DNA from: an uncultured Chryseolinea sp.
Lineage (GTDB): Bacteria > Bacteroidota > Bacteroidia > Cytophagales > Cyclobacteriaceae
Direction: 5' to 3'
Length of the DNA: 7,454 bases
Assembly: GCA_946478915.1 (NCBI GenBank)
Contig: CAMLER010000237.1
Coordinates: forward strand, 1-7,454
The translations under genes and the position numbers were made by a program. The notes beneath the pieces were generated by a model, which searched no databases, had not been told where the DNA came from, and saw only the letters and a program-made list of their open reading frames with translations. This document shows positions 1-6,881 of this stretch, piece after piece (position 1 is the first letter of the stretch; each line of letters opens with the position of its first letter).

Positions 1-1524
1 TGAATTTCTCACATCTTCCAGTAATGCTTTGTATTCAGCACTCCCTACAGATGGTCTGTTCCTATCTGCGTAGGCGCGTGCTGCCTGGTGCGCCAATTCA
101 TCATTCCCGGCAGGTACACCCTGCACATATCCTTGTCTCGCCAATATATAAGTTTGAGCATATTCGGGTGCCCATTGGCTTGCTGTTGGACTAATCCGTT
201 CATTTAATACACCACCTAACGCAGCCATGTTATATGAGTCAGCTGCGTCTGTAGCCGTTACATAACCGCGAATAAAGAAATTGTTTCCTTTCAGTTCGAG
301 CTTATGGAATTGTTGCGTGAAGTCGCGCAATGCATATTTCTGGGAGCCTTGATAAACTGAACTTCCTCCTCCGAAGCGGTAATTGTACAATAGTTCAAGA
401 TTGTCGTTTGGCCGGTAATGCAACGCCACATCGCCCTTAATGCTGGTCGCGTCATAATTGTCAATGAGATCTTCTTCACGCCAGCCCGTCCTTCGTAAGT
501 CTAAGGCATTATAACCGGGTATTGGTAATGGAACAGGAATGCGGGTCTCATCTCCATAAAGGTTTACACCGTCAAAATTTGGTTTGCCTACCAGGCTTAC
601 CGTTGACTCGGGATCATTGACATCGGTTGTGTAGTCGTTCCCTCGCCAGTCCTCCGCACTCATATAGGCGAAGTTCACTTTAAAGGCAAATTTATTATTG
701 AAAGCCTTGGCGTAACGCGCATTGAAACTATAAAAGGGATAACTCTCACCTTGTGCATCCGAGGTCGTAAGGCCACCCTTGATTTGCGCACTAAATCCCT
801 GGTATTCAAAAGGACTCTTGCTATTCATCAGCAAAACTCCATTGAATGCATTTGGTCCATACAACGCCGAGGCTGTACCCGGCAACAATTCCATGCTTTC
901 GGTATCCAGTTCTCCAATACCAACAATATTACCGGTGGGAAAATTAAGCAATGGAGCCTGGGTATCAATTCCATCCACCATTTGAACAAACCTCACATTT
1001 GCAATGGTTGCAAATCCTCGGGTGTTTATCTGGGGGAAATTCAAGCTGCTGGATGTAAACTGAACACCTTTTACGTTTGCCAACGCGTCGAAAAAGTCAG
1101 CGGAGGGTGCCTGGCGTATAGCCAGCAGGTCGAGTTTCTCAACGGTAACTGGCGACTTCAGGATACTTTCTTCAACACGTGAAGCGGACACGACTACCTC
1201 TTGTCCAAGAATGGTTTGTTCCTCCAATTTTATGGCAAGTCCGGAAACATTGCTTTCTGAAACAGCGACCTCCTGCGTGCGATAGCCTACAAAGGACAGC
1301 ACAAGGGTCAACGGTGGGGCTGTGCTAACATTTAAGCTGAAGTCCCCATTGGTGTCAGTGATCGTTCCAATGACCCTGCCTTTTACAATAATGTTTACGC
1401 CAGCAAGAGATTCCCCGCTGACGGCATCAGTAACATTCCCGCTGATGCTGGTCTGGCCAAATGCCAATGTTGCGACGAGCATAAACAGCCCAGCCGCGGT
1501 AAAATTCTTGTGAAATCCCTTCAT
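1..1524 (-). CDS. TonB-dependent outer-membrane receptor with N-terminal carboxypeptidase-regulatory-like domain (3' end beyond window)
   Basis: This reading frame is open from an ATG at 1522-1524 to the left edge, giving 508 residues without a stop, so the C-terminal part of the beta-barrel is missing. Residues 1-23 form a signal peptide: Lys2, His5 and Lys6, a hydrophobic core over 10-22, and probable cleavage before Gln24. Residues 26-100 match a carboxypeptidase D regulatory-like fold, with ISGNVTDAVSGE, a TDTNGDFSL strand and the FVGY motif near 78-81. The stretch EVVVSASR at 109-116 sits where the TonB box lies in this family. The plug domain follows at about 118-235, with TRGF, VDGID and YGPNAFNGV (from Tyr222). 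After that come aromatic-rich alternating strands typical of a barrel. Such proteins import bulky ligands across the outer membrane using energy from TonB-ExbB-ExbD; the substrate cannot be read from this fragment. The plug motif is not the usual SusC form, so a glycan-uptake SusCD pair is not implied. AAAGAG just upstream of the ATG is only a weak ribosome-binding site. Confidence 0.9.
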   Translation of the reverse strand, partial: MKGFHKNFTAAGLFMLVATLAFGQTSISGNVTDAVSGESLAGVNIIVKGRVIGTITDTNGDFSLNVSTAPPLTLVLSFVGYRTQEVAVSESNVSGLAIKLEEQTILGQEVVVSASRVEESILKSPVTVEKLDLLAIRQAPSADFFDALANVKGVQFTSSSLNFPQINTRGFATIANVRFVQMVDGIDTQAPLLNFPTGNIVGIGELDTESMELLPGTASALYGPNAFNGVLLMNSKSPFEYQGFSAQIKGGLTTSDAQGESYPFYSFNARYAKAFNNKFAFKVNFAYMSAEDWRGNDYTTDVNDPESTVSLVGKPNFDGVNLYGDETRIPVPLPIPGYNALDLRRTGWREEDLIDNYDATSIKGDVALHYRPNDNLELLYNYRFGGGSSVYQGSQKYALRDFTQQFHKLELKGNNFFIRGYVTATDAADSYNMAALGGVLNERISPTASQWAPEYAQTYILARQGYVQGVPAGNDELAHQAARAYADRNRPSVGSAEYKALLEDVRNS

Positions 1525-1598
1525 AGACTCTTTGGAAATTGGTGAATAATAAAAGCTTATCCTTTAGCAATTTAGTATGCATACCGAGCTTCTGAACG

Positions 1599-1628
1599 GA
1601 AAAGTACAAAAAATAACGAAATAACAAA
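1599..1628 (-). promoter_or_regulatory. Candidate Bacteroidota-type promoter for the TonB-dependent receptor gene
   Basis: Read on the minus strand, a TTTG at 1625-1628 is followed after 18 bp by TACTTTTC at 1599-1606. This fits the Bacteroidota sigma-factor consensus of a -33 TTTG and a -7 TAnnTTTG, with one mismatch at the last base. Transcription would start near 1592 and give a leader of about 70 nt before the receptor ATG. The -33 element forms half of a perfect 10-bp palindrome, CAAACGTTTG (1625-1634), which could be an operator or chance. The call rests on consensus matching only. Confidence 0.4.
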
Positions 1629-1647
1629 CGTTTGAACTACCCTGAAA

Positions 1648-1980
1648 TCAGGTATTCTCTTTTTTCAAGTAATCGACAAGCCGCTCACAAAGGGCATTTA
1701 TCTCGTTAGACATGTGTTCATCTTTAGTCGAACTTAGTATGCTTTGCGCGATGCCACCAAGGCATTCGACATGGAACCGCTTCATTTCGTCGACAGGCAT
1801 ATCTTTAGCCCAAAGGTCGATTCGAAGCGTATTTTTTTGGATATGATCCCACAGGGCGACACTAATTGATTTTGTTTCTGAAAGGCCAGGATCAGGCTTT
1901 TCCGTGGCGTCCCAGAATATTTTCTCAGGAATGTTGTTTTGATCCAGTTCTACCGTGAAGTTGATTGTCGATTTTTTCAT
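1648..1980 (-). CDS. gldC: Gliding motility-associated protein GldC
   Basis: This is a complete 110-residue protein with an ATG start and a TGA stop. It opens with MKKSTINFTVELDQNNIPEK and continues with IFWDATEKPD, SVALWDHIQ, LRIDLWAKDMPVDEMKRF and a CLGGIAQSIL segment. This order of blocks is the signature of the GldC family as I recall it, and the length is normal for the family. There is no signal peptide or membrane segment, so the protein is predicted to be soluble; the C-terminal third is helical and charged. GldC was defined genetically in Flavobacterium gliding mutants, where it contributes to gliding but has no known enzymatic activity, and homologues also occur in non-gliding relatives. 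In flavobacteria gldC sits next to gldB; here its neighbours are a TonB-dependent receptor gene downstream and a divergent ABC exporter, with no gldB in the window. No convincing promoter or Shine-Dalgarno sequence is visible in front of it. Family assignment is strong; the molecular role is unknown. Confidence 0.88.
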   Translation of the reverse strand: MKKSTINFTVELDQNNIPEKIFWDATEKPDPGLSETKSISVALWDHIQKNTLRIDLWAKDMPVDEMKRFHVECLGGIAQSILSSTKDEHMSNEINALCERLVDYLKKENT

Positions 1981-2148
1981 AGCGGCAATTTAAGCAGTGC
2001 GCTTTCGTCCTTTTTCGTTTTAATGATTTTTTGTTGCATGCTGGCAGCTATCCAAAACGGGTTAAGGATACCGCGAATAACAACTAAATTGATCTGATGG
2101 TTAAATGACAAGCGCGATTTGCGCGAATTCGTACCTGACCCAAGCACA
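1981..2148. other. Divergent intergenic region between gldC and the ABC exporter
   Basis: This is the only gap from which both a leftward and a rightward transcript must start. I searched both strands for TTTG paired with TAnnTTTG at 17-23 bp and found no acceptable pair, and there is no purine-rich ribosome-binding site before the ABC start. A T-rich stretch lies at about 2009-2035. A short direct repeat GCGCGA (2112-2117 and 2121-2126) surrounds a TTG codon at 2119-2121 that is an alternative start for the exporter. No RNA gene or riboswitch fold is evident. Confidence 0.5.
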
Positions 2149-3921
2149 ATGGCGCTCCTATGGAAATATCTCCGCCCGTACTACAAATTGATACTGTTGT
2201 CTCTGCTGCTTGCAGGTATTTCGCAGCTTCTTAACCTCATTGATCCTATAATCTTTGGTAAAATAATCGATGACTACGCCACAAAGATTAATAGTCGTCC
2301 TCAAGATGAATTGATGCGGGAGGTATTCTTATGGTTAATGGTGGCTGTAGGCATTGCCCTGCTTGCGCGGGTCGCAAAGGCTTTCCAGGAGTACACAACC
2401 AGGCAGACCGTGGCGCAGTTCGGTATGCAGATTTTTAATGATGGATTGCGGCAGACCCTTCGTTTGTCGTTTCAGGAATTCGAAGAAAGCAGGAGTGGCG
2501 AAACGCTGTCCGTCCTGCAAAAAGTAAAAACCGACACTGAACGATTCGTAAACTCATTCATCAACATTGTTTTTTCATCCCTGGTTGGAATCGGGTTTCT
2601 CATCTGGTATAGCATCACCAAGAGTGGATTGTTAATCCCGGTCTTTCTCATAGGGGTGTTAATTCTGGCAGCGTTGACTGGTACGCTTTCAAAAAAGATA
2701 AAAAGGGTGCAACGCTCAATCAATCGGGAGACAAACCGCATGAGCGGAATCATGACCGAGAGCTTGCGCAATATTGAATTGGTTAAAAGCCTTGGATTGA
2801 CATTTCCTGAAATCAGGCGTCTCAGCGATATGACGAGAAGTATTTATAACCTGGAAATGCAGAAAGTTCGAAAGGTAAGTACGCTATCCTTTCTCCAGGG
2901 CACAACCCTCAACGTTTTACGCCAATCTATTTTGTTTATGCTTTTGTGGCTTATTTTTCGCAACGTTTTAAGTACCGGCGAATTGATCAGTATGCAGTTT
3001 ATATCCACAACCATTTTCGGACCGCTCCAGGATCTGGGAAATATTATTGTTCAATATCGTGAGGTAGAGGTTTCGATAGCCAATTTCGACAGTCTTATGA
3101 AGAAGCCCATCGAACAACGGCCGGCCTATCCGGTGGAGGTGGGGAGCATCCGCTCTCTTCAGTTTGAGAACGTGGTTTTTCGTCACAAAACTGCCAAGGA
3201 TAATGCTATCGATGGCATATCCTTTAATGTTGCTCTGGGCGATACCATTGCATTTGTCGGACCATCGGGTTCCGGAAAGTCTACGCTCCTAAAGCTTCTT
3301 GTGGGACTTTACAGGCCACTTTCCGGAACAATCTTTTTCAATGAAGAACCCGCCGGGAACATCCGGTATAACCAGTTGCGCAGACAAATGGGATTCGTAA
3401 CTCAGGATACCCAGCTTTTTGCTGGAACAATCAAAGACAACCTCCGATTCGTAAAACCAGATGCTACCGATGAAGACCTTATGAATAGTTTACAGAAAGC
3501 GTCGGCCTCACAGCTGATTGCCAGATCATCTCATGGCCTGGACACTTTGTTAGGTGAAAATGGAATGAAGCTTTCGGGGGGAGAGAAACAACGGATTTCT
3601 ATTGCGAGAGCACTGCTAAGAAACCCTAAACTCCTGATCTTTGACGAAGCAACTTCTGCGCTTGACTCGCTAACAGAAGAAGAGATCACATCAACCATCC
3701 GTGAGATCTCGACAGGTCGCAATCAAATTACGATCATGATTGCGCACCGGCTATCTACCATCATGCATGCCGATGTTATTTATGTGCTCGAGAAGGGTAG
3801 GATTACTGAATCAGGGGCACATTCGGATCTACTTCAGGAAAAAGGATTGTATTACGCGATGTGGCGTCAACAGATCGGCGAACGGAGAACTGAGCGATCC
3901 CTTTCTGAAAAGGAATCTTAG
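2149..3921 (+). CDS. ABC transporter, half-size exporter with fused membrane and ATPase domains
   Basis: This 590-residue protein has the MsbA/Sav1866/Atm1-type layout and should work as a dimer in the inner membrane, exporting a substrate at the cost of ATP. Numbering from ATG 2149, membrane helices lie at about 13-35, 59-77, 136-156, 160-180, 254-271 and 278-300. The ATPase follows, with Walker A GPSGSGKST (371-379, Lys377), Q-loop Gln419, signature LSGGEKQR (475-482), Walker B LLIFDE (495-500), D-loop SALD and H-loop His533. All catalytic residues are intact, so a homodimer is possible. The A-loop aromatic residue that normally stacks on adenine appears to be His346 (in VFRHK). LSGGEKQR is also seen in the Atm1/ABCB7 group, but that alone does not assign a substrate. 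I chose ATG 2149 because it places the elbow helix LLWKYLRPYY directly at the N-terminus. The frame is also open from a TTG at 2119, which would add ten residues. The substrate is unknown; lipid, peptide or drug export are all possible. It is unrelated in layout to the GldA/GldF/GldG gliding transporter. Confidence 0.92.
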   Translation: MALLWKYLRPYYKLILLSLLLAGISQLLNLIDPIIFGKIIDDYATKINSRPQDELMREVFLWLMVAVGIALLARVAKAFQEYTTRQTVAQFGMQIFNDGLRQTLRLSFQEFEESRSGETLSVLQKVKTDTERFVNSFINIVFSSLVGIGFLIWYSITKSGLLIPVFLIGVLILAALTGTLSKKIKRVQRSINRETNRMSGIMTESLRNIELVKSLGLTFPEIRRLSDMTRSIYNLEMQKVRKVSTLSFLQGTTLNVLRQSILFMLLWLIFRNVLSTGELISMQFISTTIFGPLQDLGNIIVQYREVEVSIANFDSLMKKPIEQRPAYPVEVGSIRSLQFENVVFRHKTAKDNAIDGISFNVALGDTIAFVGPSGSGKSTLLKLLVGLYRPLSGTIFFNEEPAGNIRYNQLRRQMGFVTQDTQLFAGTIKDNLRFVKPDATDEDLMNSLQKASASQLIARSSHGLDTLLGENGMKLSGGEKQRISIARALLRNPKLLIFDEATSALDSLTEEEITSTIREISTGRNQITIMIAHRLSTIMHADVIYVLEKGRITESGAHSDLLQEKGLYYAMWRQQIGERRTERSLSEKES

Positions 3922-5879
3922 CCTGACCGCCTTCCTTTCGCAAGAGCAATGAATGCGTCCATAGCATCTGGATTCCTTAATACACCGGTGGTCATAGCTT
4001 TTTCAGAATTCATACCCATAAATAACTTTTTCACCGGCGTCTCCGTTTTCTTTCCGCTGATCGTATAGGGTATGTCTGGGACCGCAATGATCTCATCGGG
4101 AACATGACGAGGGCTGTACTCGTTGCGCAGCGTAAATCTGATTTTTTGCTCCACCTCAGTTGTCAATTGCTGCCCCTTATTCATGACAACGAATAAGGGC
4201 ATCCAGAATTCCCCATTTGCTTGTTCGAGACAAATGATCAGACTGTCACTCACTTCATCGATCTTATCCATAGCGCGATAGATTTCACTGGTACCAATTC
4301 TGACGCCTGCCCGATTTAATGTCGCATCCGATCTTCCGTAAATTATGACGCCATGGTTTCGTGTAATTTTTATCCAGTCGCCGTGCCTCCACGCGTTTGG
4401 AAATACTTCAAAGTAGCTCTCAATATACCGGACCTGATCAGGATCATTCCAAAAATATATCGGCATTGAAGGCATTGGACTCTGGATCACCATTTCACCG
4501 ACCTGCTCATAGACGGCGATACCGGCTTCGTTGTAAGCATGGAGATCACACGCCAGCGCCCGGCACTGTATTTGTCCGGCGTATACCGGAAGCGTTGGAT
4601 TGCCACCTACAAACGCGCTGCAGACGTCTGACCCTCCGCTCATCGAAACGAGCCAGATATTACTTTTTACGTTTTTATAGACCCACTCAAACGCTTCAGG
4701 GGGCAACGTGCTACCGGTTGAACTCAACGACCTTAAGGAAGATAGATCGAAACTTGCAGGATGGATATCAGCTTTTACATTAGCGAGAAGAAAACCGGCG
4801 CTTGTTCCGAAATGGTTGATTCGGGTATCCTGTGCAAACTTCCATAATGTATTCAGGTTTGGATAAGCCACGCTTCCTTCGTACAGCACCATTGTTGCGC
4901 CAACAAGCAATGCGCCATGAATATAGTTCCACATCATCCAACCGGTCGTCGTATACCAGAAACACCGTTCGCCTGGTTTGAAATCATTGTGAAATGAACA
5001 ATACTTAAGCTGTTCCAGTAAAATTCCTCCATGAGAGTGAACGAACGCTTTTGGTAAGCCCGTCGTGCCCGACGAATACAATACCCACAGGGGATGATTA
5101 AATGGTACCCGGATAAATTTAAGTTCACCCCGTTGCATTTGCAATGCATCTTCCCAATTGGTGAAATCTGAATCAGACGTGGCCTGGTTGTTTTTAGAGA
5201 TCAATATAACATGCTCTACTGTTGGAAGATGCTTGAGCAAGTCTTTTATCGTTTGTCGCTTGTCAAACGTCTTACCGGCATAAGTATACTCATCGACTGC
5301 TATTAATACTTTTGGCTTGACCTGGGAAAACCGATCTATTACCGCCGGTATTCCGAAATCTGGAGAACAACTCGACCATATGGCGCCCAGCGATACAGTT
5401 GCAAGCATCGCAATAGTGGCCTCAGGAGTACAGGGTAAATAGGCAACTACCCGATCCCCTTGGGAGACATTCCTGGCTTTCAGGAAATGCTGAATGGATG
5501 CGACCGATGAACGCAATTCTGTCCAACTAACCTCTTTAATGTCACCATTTTCCGTCTTATGAATTATTGCGGGACTTGCCTCATCTTGTCTGCGAAAAAT
5601 ATGTTCAGCATAGTTAAGCTCAGTTCCTTCAAACCATGATGTTTTATATAGCTTATCGCCTTTCGTTACCACATTGTATTTCCCTTCGTGGGTGATATCA
5701 AAATAGTCCCATATGCTCTGCCAAAAATCATTGAGATTCGTTACAGACCATTTCCACAGTGAGTGATAATCTTCGAACCGAAGTTGATATTTTTGTTCAA
5801 GCCATCGCCTGTAAGCAGTAAGGTTTGCATTCGCTATGATCTCTTCCGATGGCTTCCAAAGCATAGCGTCATTCTCCAT
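3918..5879 (-). CDS. aacS: Acetoacetyl-CoA synthetase (acetoacetate--CoA ligase)
   Basis: The 653-residue product is a full-length member of the acyl-adenylate-forming family, which converts acetoacetate, ATP and CoA to acetoacetyl-CoA, AMP and diphosphate in the cytoplasm. An acetyl-CoA-synthetase-like N-terminal domain (about 38-100, with SLWKWSVTNLNDFW) precedes the large AMP-binding domain. The phosphate-binding loop is YSSGTTGLPKA (268-278). YTTTGWMMWN (309-318) is characteristic of acetoacetyl-CoA synthetases; acetyl-CoA synthetases have a DVGW-type sequence there. YGRSDATLNRAGVRIG holds the ribose-binding Asp518 and the hinge to the C-terminal domain, where Lys610 in ISGKKTE is the expected adenylation lysine. 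The length matches the family norm of about 650. The gene starts 21 bp after the ribF stop and may share its transcript. A second ATG at 5862-5864, five codons in and preceded by GGAG at a 9-base spacing, is a credible alternative start. Its stop codon overlaps that of the convergent ABC gene. Likely roles are use of ketone bodies or of acetoacetate from amino-acid breakdown, or supply of precursors; this is inference. Confidence 0.92.
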   Translation of the reverse strand: MENDAMLWKPSEEIIANANLTAYRRWLEQKYQLRFEDYHSLWKWSVTNLNDFWQSIWDYFDITHEGKYNVVTKGDKLYKTSWFEGTELNYAEHIFRRQDEASPAIIHKTENGDIKEVSWTELRSSVASIQHFLKARNVSQGDRVVAYLPCTPEATIAMLATVSLGAIWSSCSPDFGIPAVIDRFSQVKPKVLIAVDEYTYAGKTFDKRQTIKDLLKHLPTVEHVILISKNNQATSDSDFTNWEDALQMQRGELKFIRVPFNHPLWVLYSSGTTGLPKAFVHSHGGILLEQLKYCSFHNDFKPGERCFWYTTTGWMMWNYIHGALLVGATMVLYEGSVAYPNLNTLWKFAQDTRINHFGTSAGFLLANVKADIHPASFDLSSLRSLSSTGSTLPPEAFEWVYKNVKSNIWLVSMSGGSDVCSAFVGGNPTLPVYAGQIQCRALACDLHAYNEAGIAVYEQVGEMVIQSPMPSMPIYFWNDPDQVRYIESYFEVFPNAWRHGDWIKITRNHGVIIYGRSDATLNRAGVRIGTSEIYRAMDKIDEVSDSLIICLEQANGEFWMPLFVVMNKGQQLTTEVEQKIRFTLRNEYSPRHVPDEIIAVPDIPYTISGKKTETPVKKLFMGMNSEKAMTTGVLRNPDAMDAFIALAKGRRSG

Positions 5880-5900
5880 GGCTTGTCGCGGTAATTTTTC

Positions 5901-6830
5901 TTAAGCTCCAAGTATTTTCAGAGCAGCTTCCCGGTCAAGGAACAGTTGATTTCTCAATTCCTCGAGGTCATTAAACTTAATATCGCTTCTGATCATTTCA
6001 TGGAAATATATCGTGAGCGATTCACCGTAAATATCCTCATTAAAGTTGAAAATATTCACTTCGATATTCCGCTTTACCCCATCGATCGTAGGACGGTTTC
6101 CGATATAAAGCATGCCGTTGAATTCGCTGGAGCCATATCGAATTTTAACAGCATAAATTGCATCAGCCGGAATCAGCTTGTAAAAAGTATCAATTTCGAT
6201 ATTGGCAGTTGGAAAACCCAAAAGGCGGCCAAGCTTATCACCCATGATCACTCTTCCGGTAATACTGTAATGATGCCCAAGGAAGTGAGTAGCCGTTTGG
6301 ATATCGCCGCTTTCCAGAGCCTTTCTGATCTTGGTCGAGCTGACGCCAACGTGGTCGACGTCCTGCCTGGGAATCTCCTCAACTTCGAAACCATACTTTG
6401 GCGCATTCACCATTAACTGTTCGAAACTACCTTCTCTGTTTTTTCCAAAATGATGATCATGGCCGATCACCAGTTTCTTTGTCCCAATTGTCTTTACCAG
6501 AATTTCCGTGATAAATTGTTCGGACGTTAGTTGTGAAAATTCTTTGGTAAAGGGAATTCGTATCAGATGACGGATACCCTGAGCTTTTAACAGTTCGGCT
6601 TTTTCTTCAAAAGTATTCAATAGCCTCAAAGACGTGTCTTCAGGATGCAGTACCAAACGGGGATGGGGCCAAAAAGTAATCACCACGGTCTCGCCATTGG
6701 TTCTGCTCGCAATTTCGCGAAGACGTGAGAGGATCTTGATATGTCCCATGTGAACACCGTCGAATGTTCCGCTGGTGACGATCGCATTTTCCAGCTTGTT
6801 AAAATCTTCTATTCCGTGATAAATCTTCAT
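5901..6830 (-). CDS. ribF: Bifunctional riboflavin kinase / FAD synthetase
   Basis: This enzyme phosphorylates riboflavin to FMN and then adenylylates FMN to FAD in the cytoplasm. From ATG 6828-6830 the protein has 309 residues, the usual bacterial RibF length. The N-terminal nucleotidyltransferase half shows SGTFDGVHMGH (20-30), GHDHHFGKNREG (from 123) and SSTKIR (164-169). The C-terminal flavokinase half shows GRLLGFPTAN (201-210), YIGNRPT and EVNIFNF, with Glu257 at the position of the family's catalytic glutamate. Both halves are intact, so both activities are expected. The frame is open twelve codons further upstream to an ATG at 6864-6866, but those residues are not family-like and the start given here puts MKIYHGIEDF at the N-terminus, as in relatives. 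The gene lies 51 bp downstream of truB and 21 bp upstream of the acetoacetyl-CoA synthetase gene, all in the same direction. truB-ribF linkage is common in Bacteroidota and other bacteria. Confidence 0.95.
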   Translation of the reverse strand: MKIYHGIEDFNKLENAIVTSGTFDGVHMGHIKILSRLREIASRTNGETVVITFWPHPRLVLHPEDTSLRLLNTFEEKAELLKAQGIRHLIRIPFTKEFSQLTSEQFITEILVKTIGTKKLVIGHDHHFGKNREGSFEQLMVNAPKYGFEVEEIPRQDVDHVGVSSTKIRKALESGDIQTATHFLGHHYSITGRVIMGDKLGRLLGFPTANIEIDTFYKLIPADAIYAVKIRYGSSEFNGMLYIGNRPTIDGVKRNIEVNIFNFNEDIYGESLTIYFHEMIRSDIKFNDLEELRNQLFLDREAALKILGA

Positions 6831-6845
6831 GATGATACGAAAATC

Positions 6846-6872
6846 CAAATTTATACACTCGAGCAATTGCTC
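6846..6872 (-). promoter_or_regulatory. Palindrome and -7-like element in the truB-ribF gap
   Basis: The gap between truB and ribF contains a perfect 12-bp palindrome, GAGCAATTGCTC (6861-6872). On the minus strand, TAAATTTG at 6846-6853 is an exact match to the Bacteroidota -7 consensus TAnnTTTG. No TTTG lies at the right distance upstream, and a start about 6 bp downstream would leave a leader of only about 10 nt before the ribF ATG. It could be an internal promoter for ribF and the ligase gene, or a chance match in AT-rich spacer. Confidence 0.2.
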
Positions 6873-6881
6873 TGACTTGCG

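Noticed and set aside
751..1182. A 143-codon plus-strand open frame inside the receptor gene
   Set aside because: It is antisense to an uninterrupted, clearly recognisable receptor coding sequence, and its translation shows no domain-like pattern.
1638..1654. Imperfect inverted repeat at the end of gldC (TACC...GGTA with an inner CTG/CAG) as a terminator
   Set aside because: The stem is about 6 bp with a bulge, it covers the stop codon, and no T-run follows on the minus strand. The T-rich stretch lies on the wrong side, for plus-strand transcription that has no known source.
2105..2191. A 28-codon ORF overlapping the start of the ABC exporter, considered as a leader peptide
   Set aside because: It is out of frame with the exporter, lacks a ribosome-binding site and has no regulatory pattern such as repeated codons or a hairpin series.
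3898..3914. Small hairpin TCCCTTT/AAAAGGA at the end of the ABC gene as a terminator
   Set aside because: The stem is AT-rich with a bulge and is followed by ATCTTAG, with no U-tract.
1648..3921. The ABC exporter as part of the gliding machinery because it is next to gldC
   Set aside because: The known gliding ABC transporter consists of separate GldA, GldF and GldG proteins. This one is a fused exporter transcribed in the opposite direction, so adjacency alone does not support the role.
4397..4783. A 128-codon plus-strand open frame inside the acetoacetyl-CoA synthetase gene
   Set aside because: It is antisense to conserved motifs of the ligase; its protein sequence is rich in Arg and Thr without recognisable features.
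6831..6866. Upstream extension of ribF by twelve codons to the ATG at 6864-6866
   Set aside because: The added residues do not resemble RibF N-termini, and the segment overlaps the palindrome and promoter-like element; the ATG at 6828-6830 gives the normal length.
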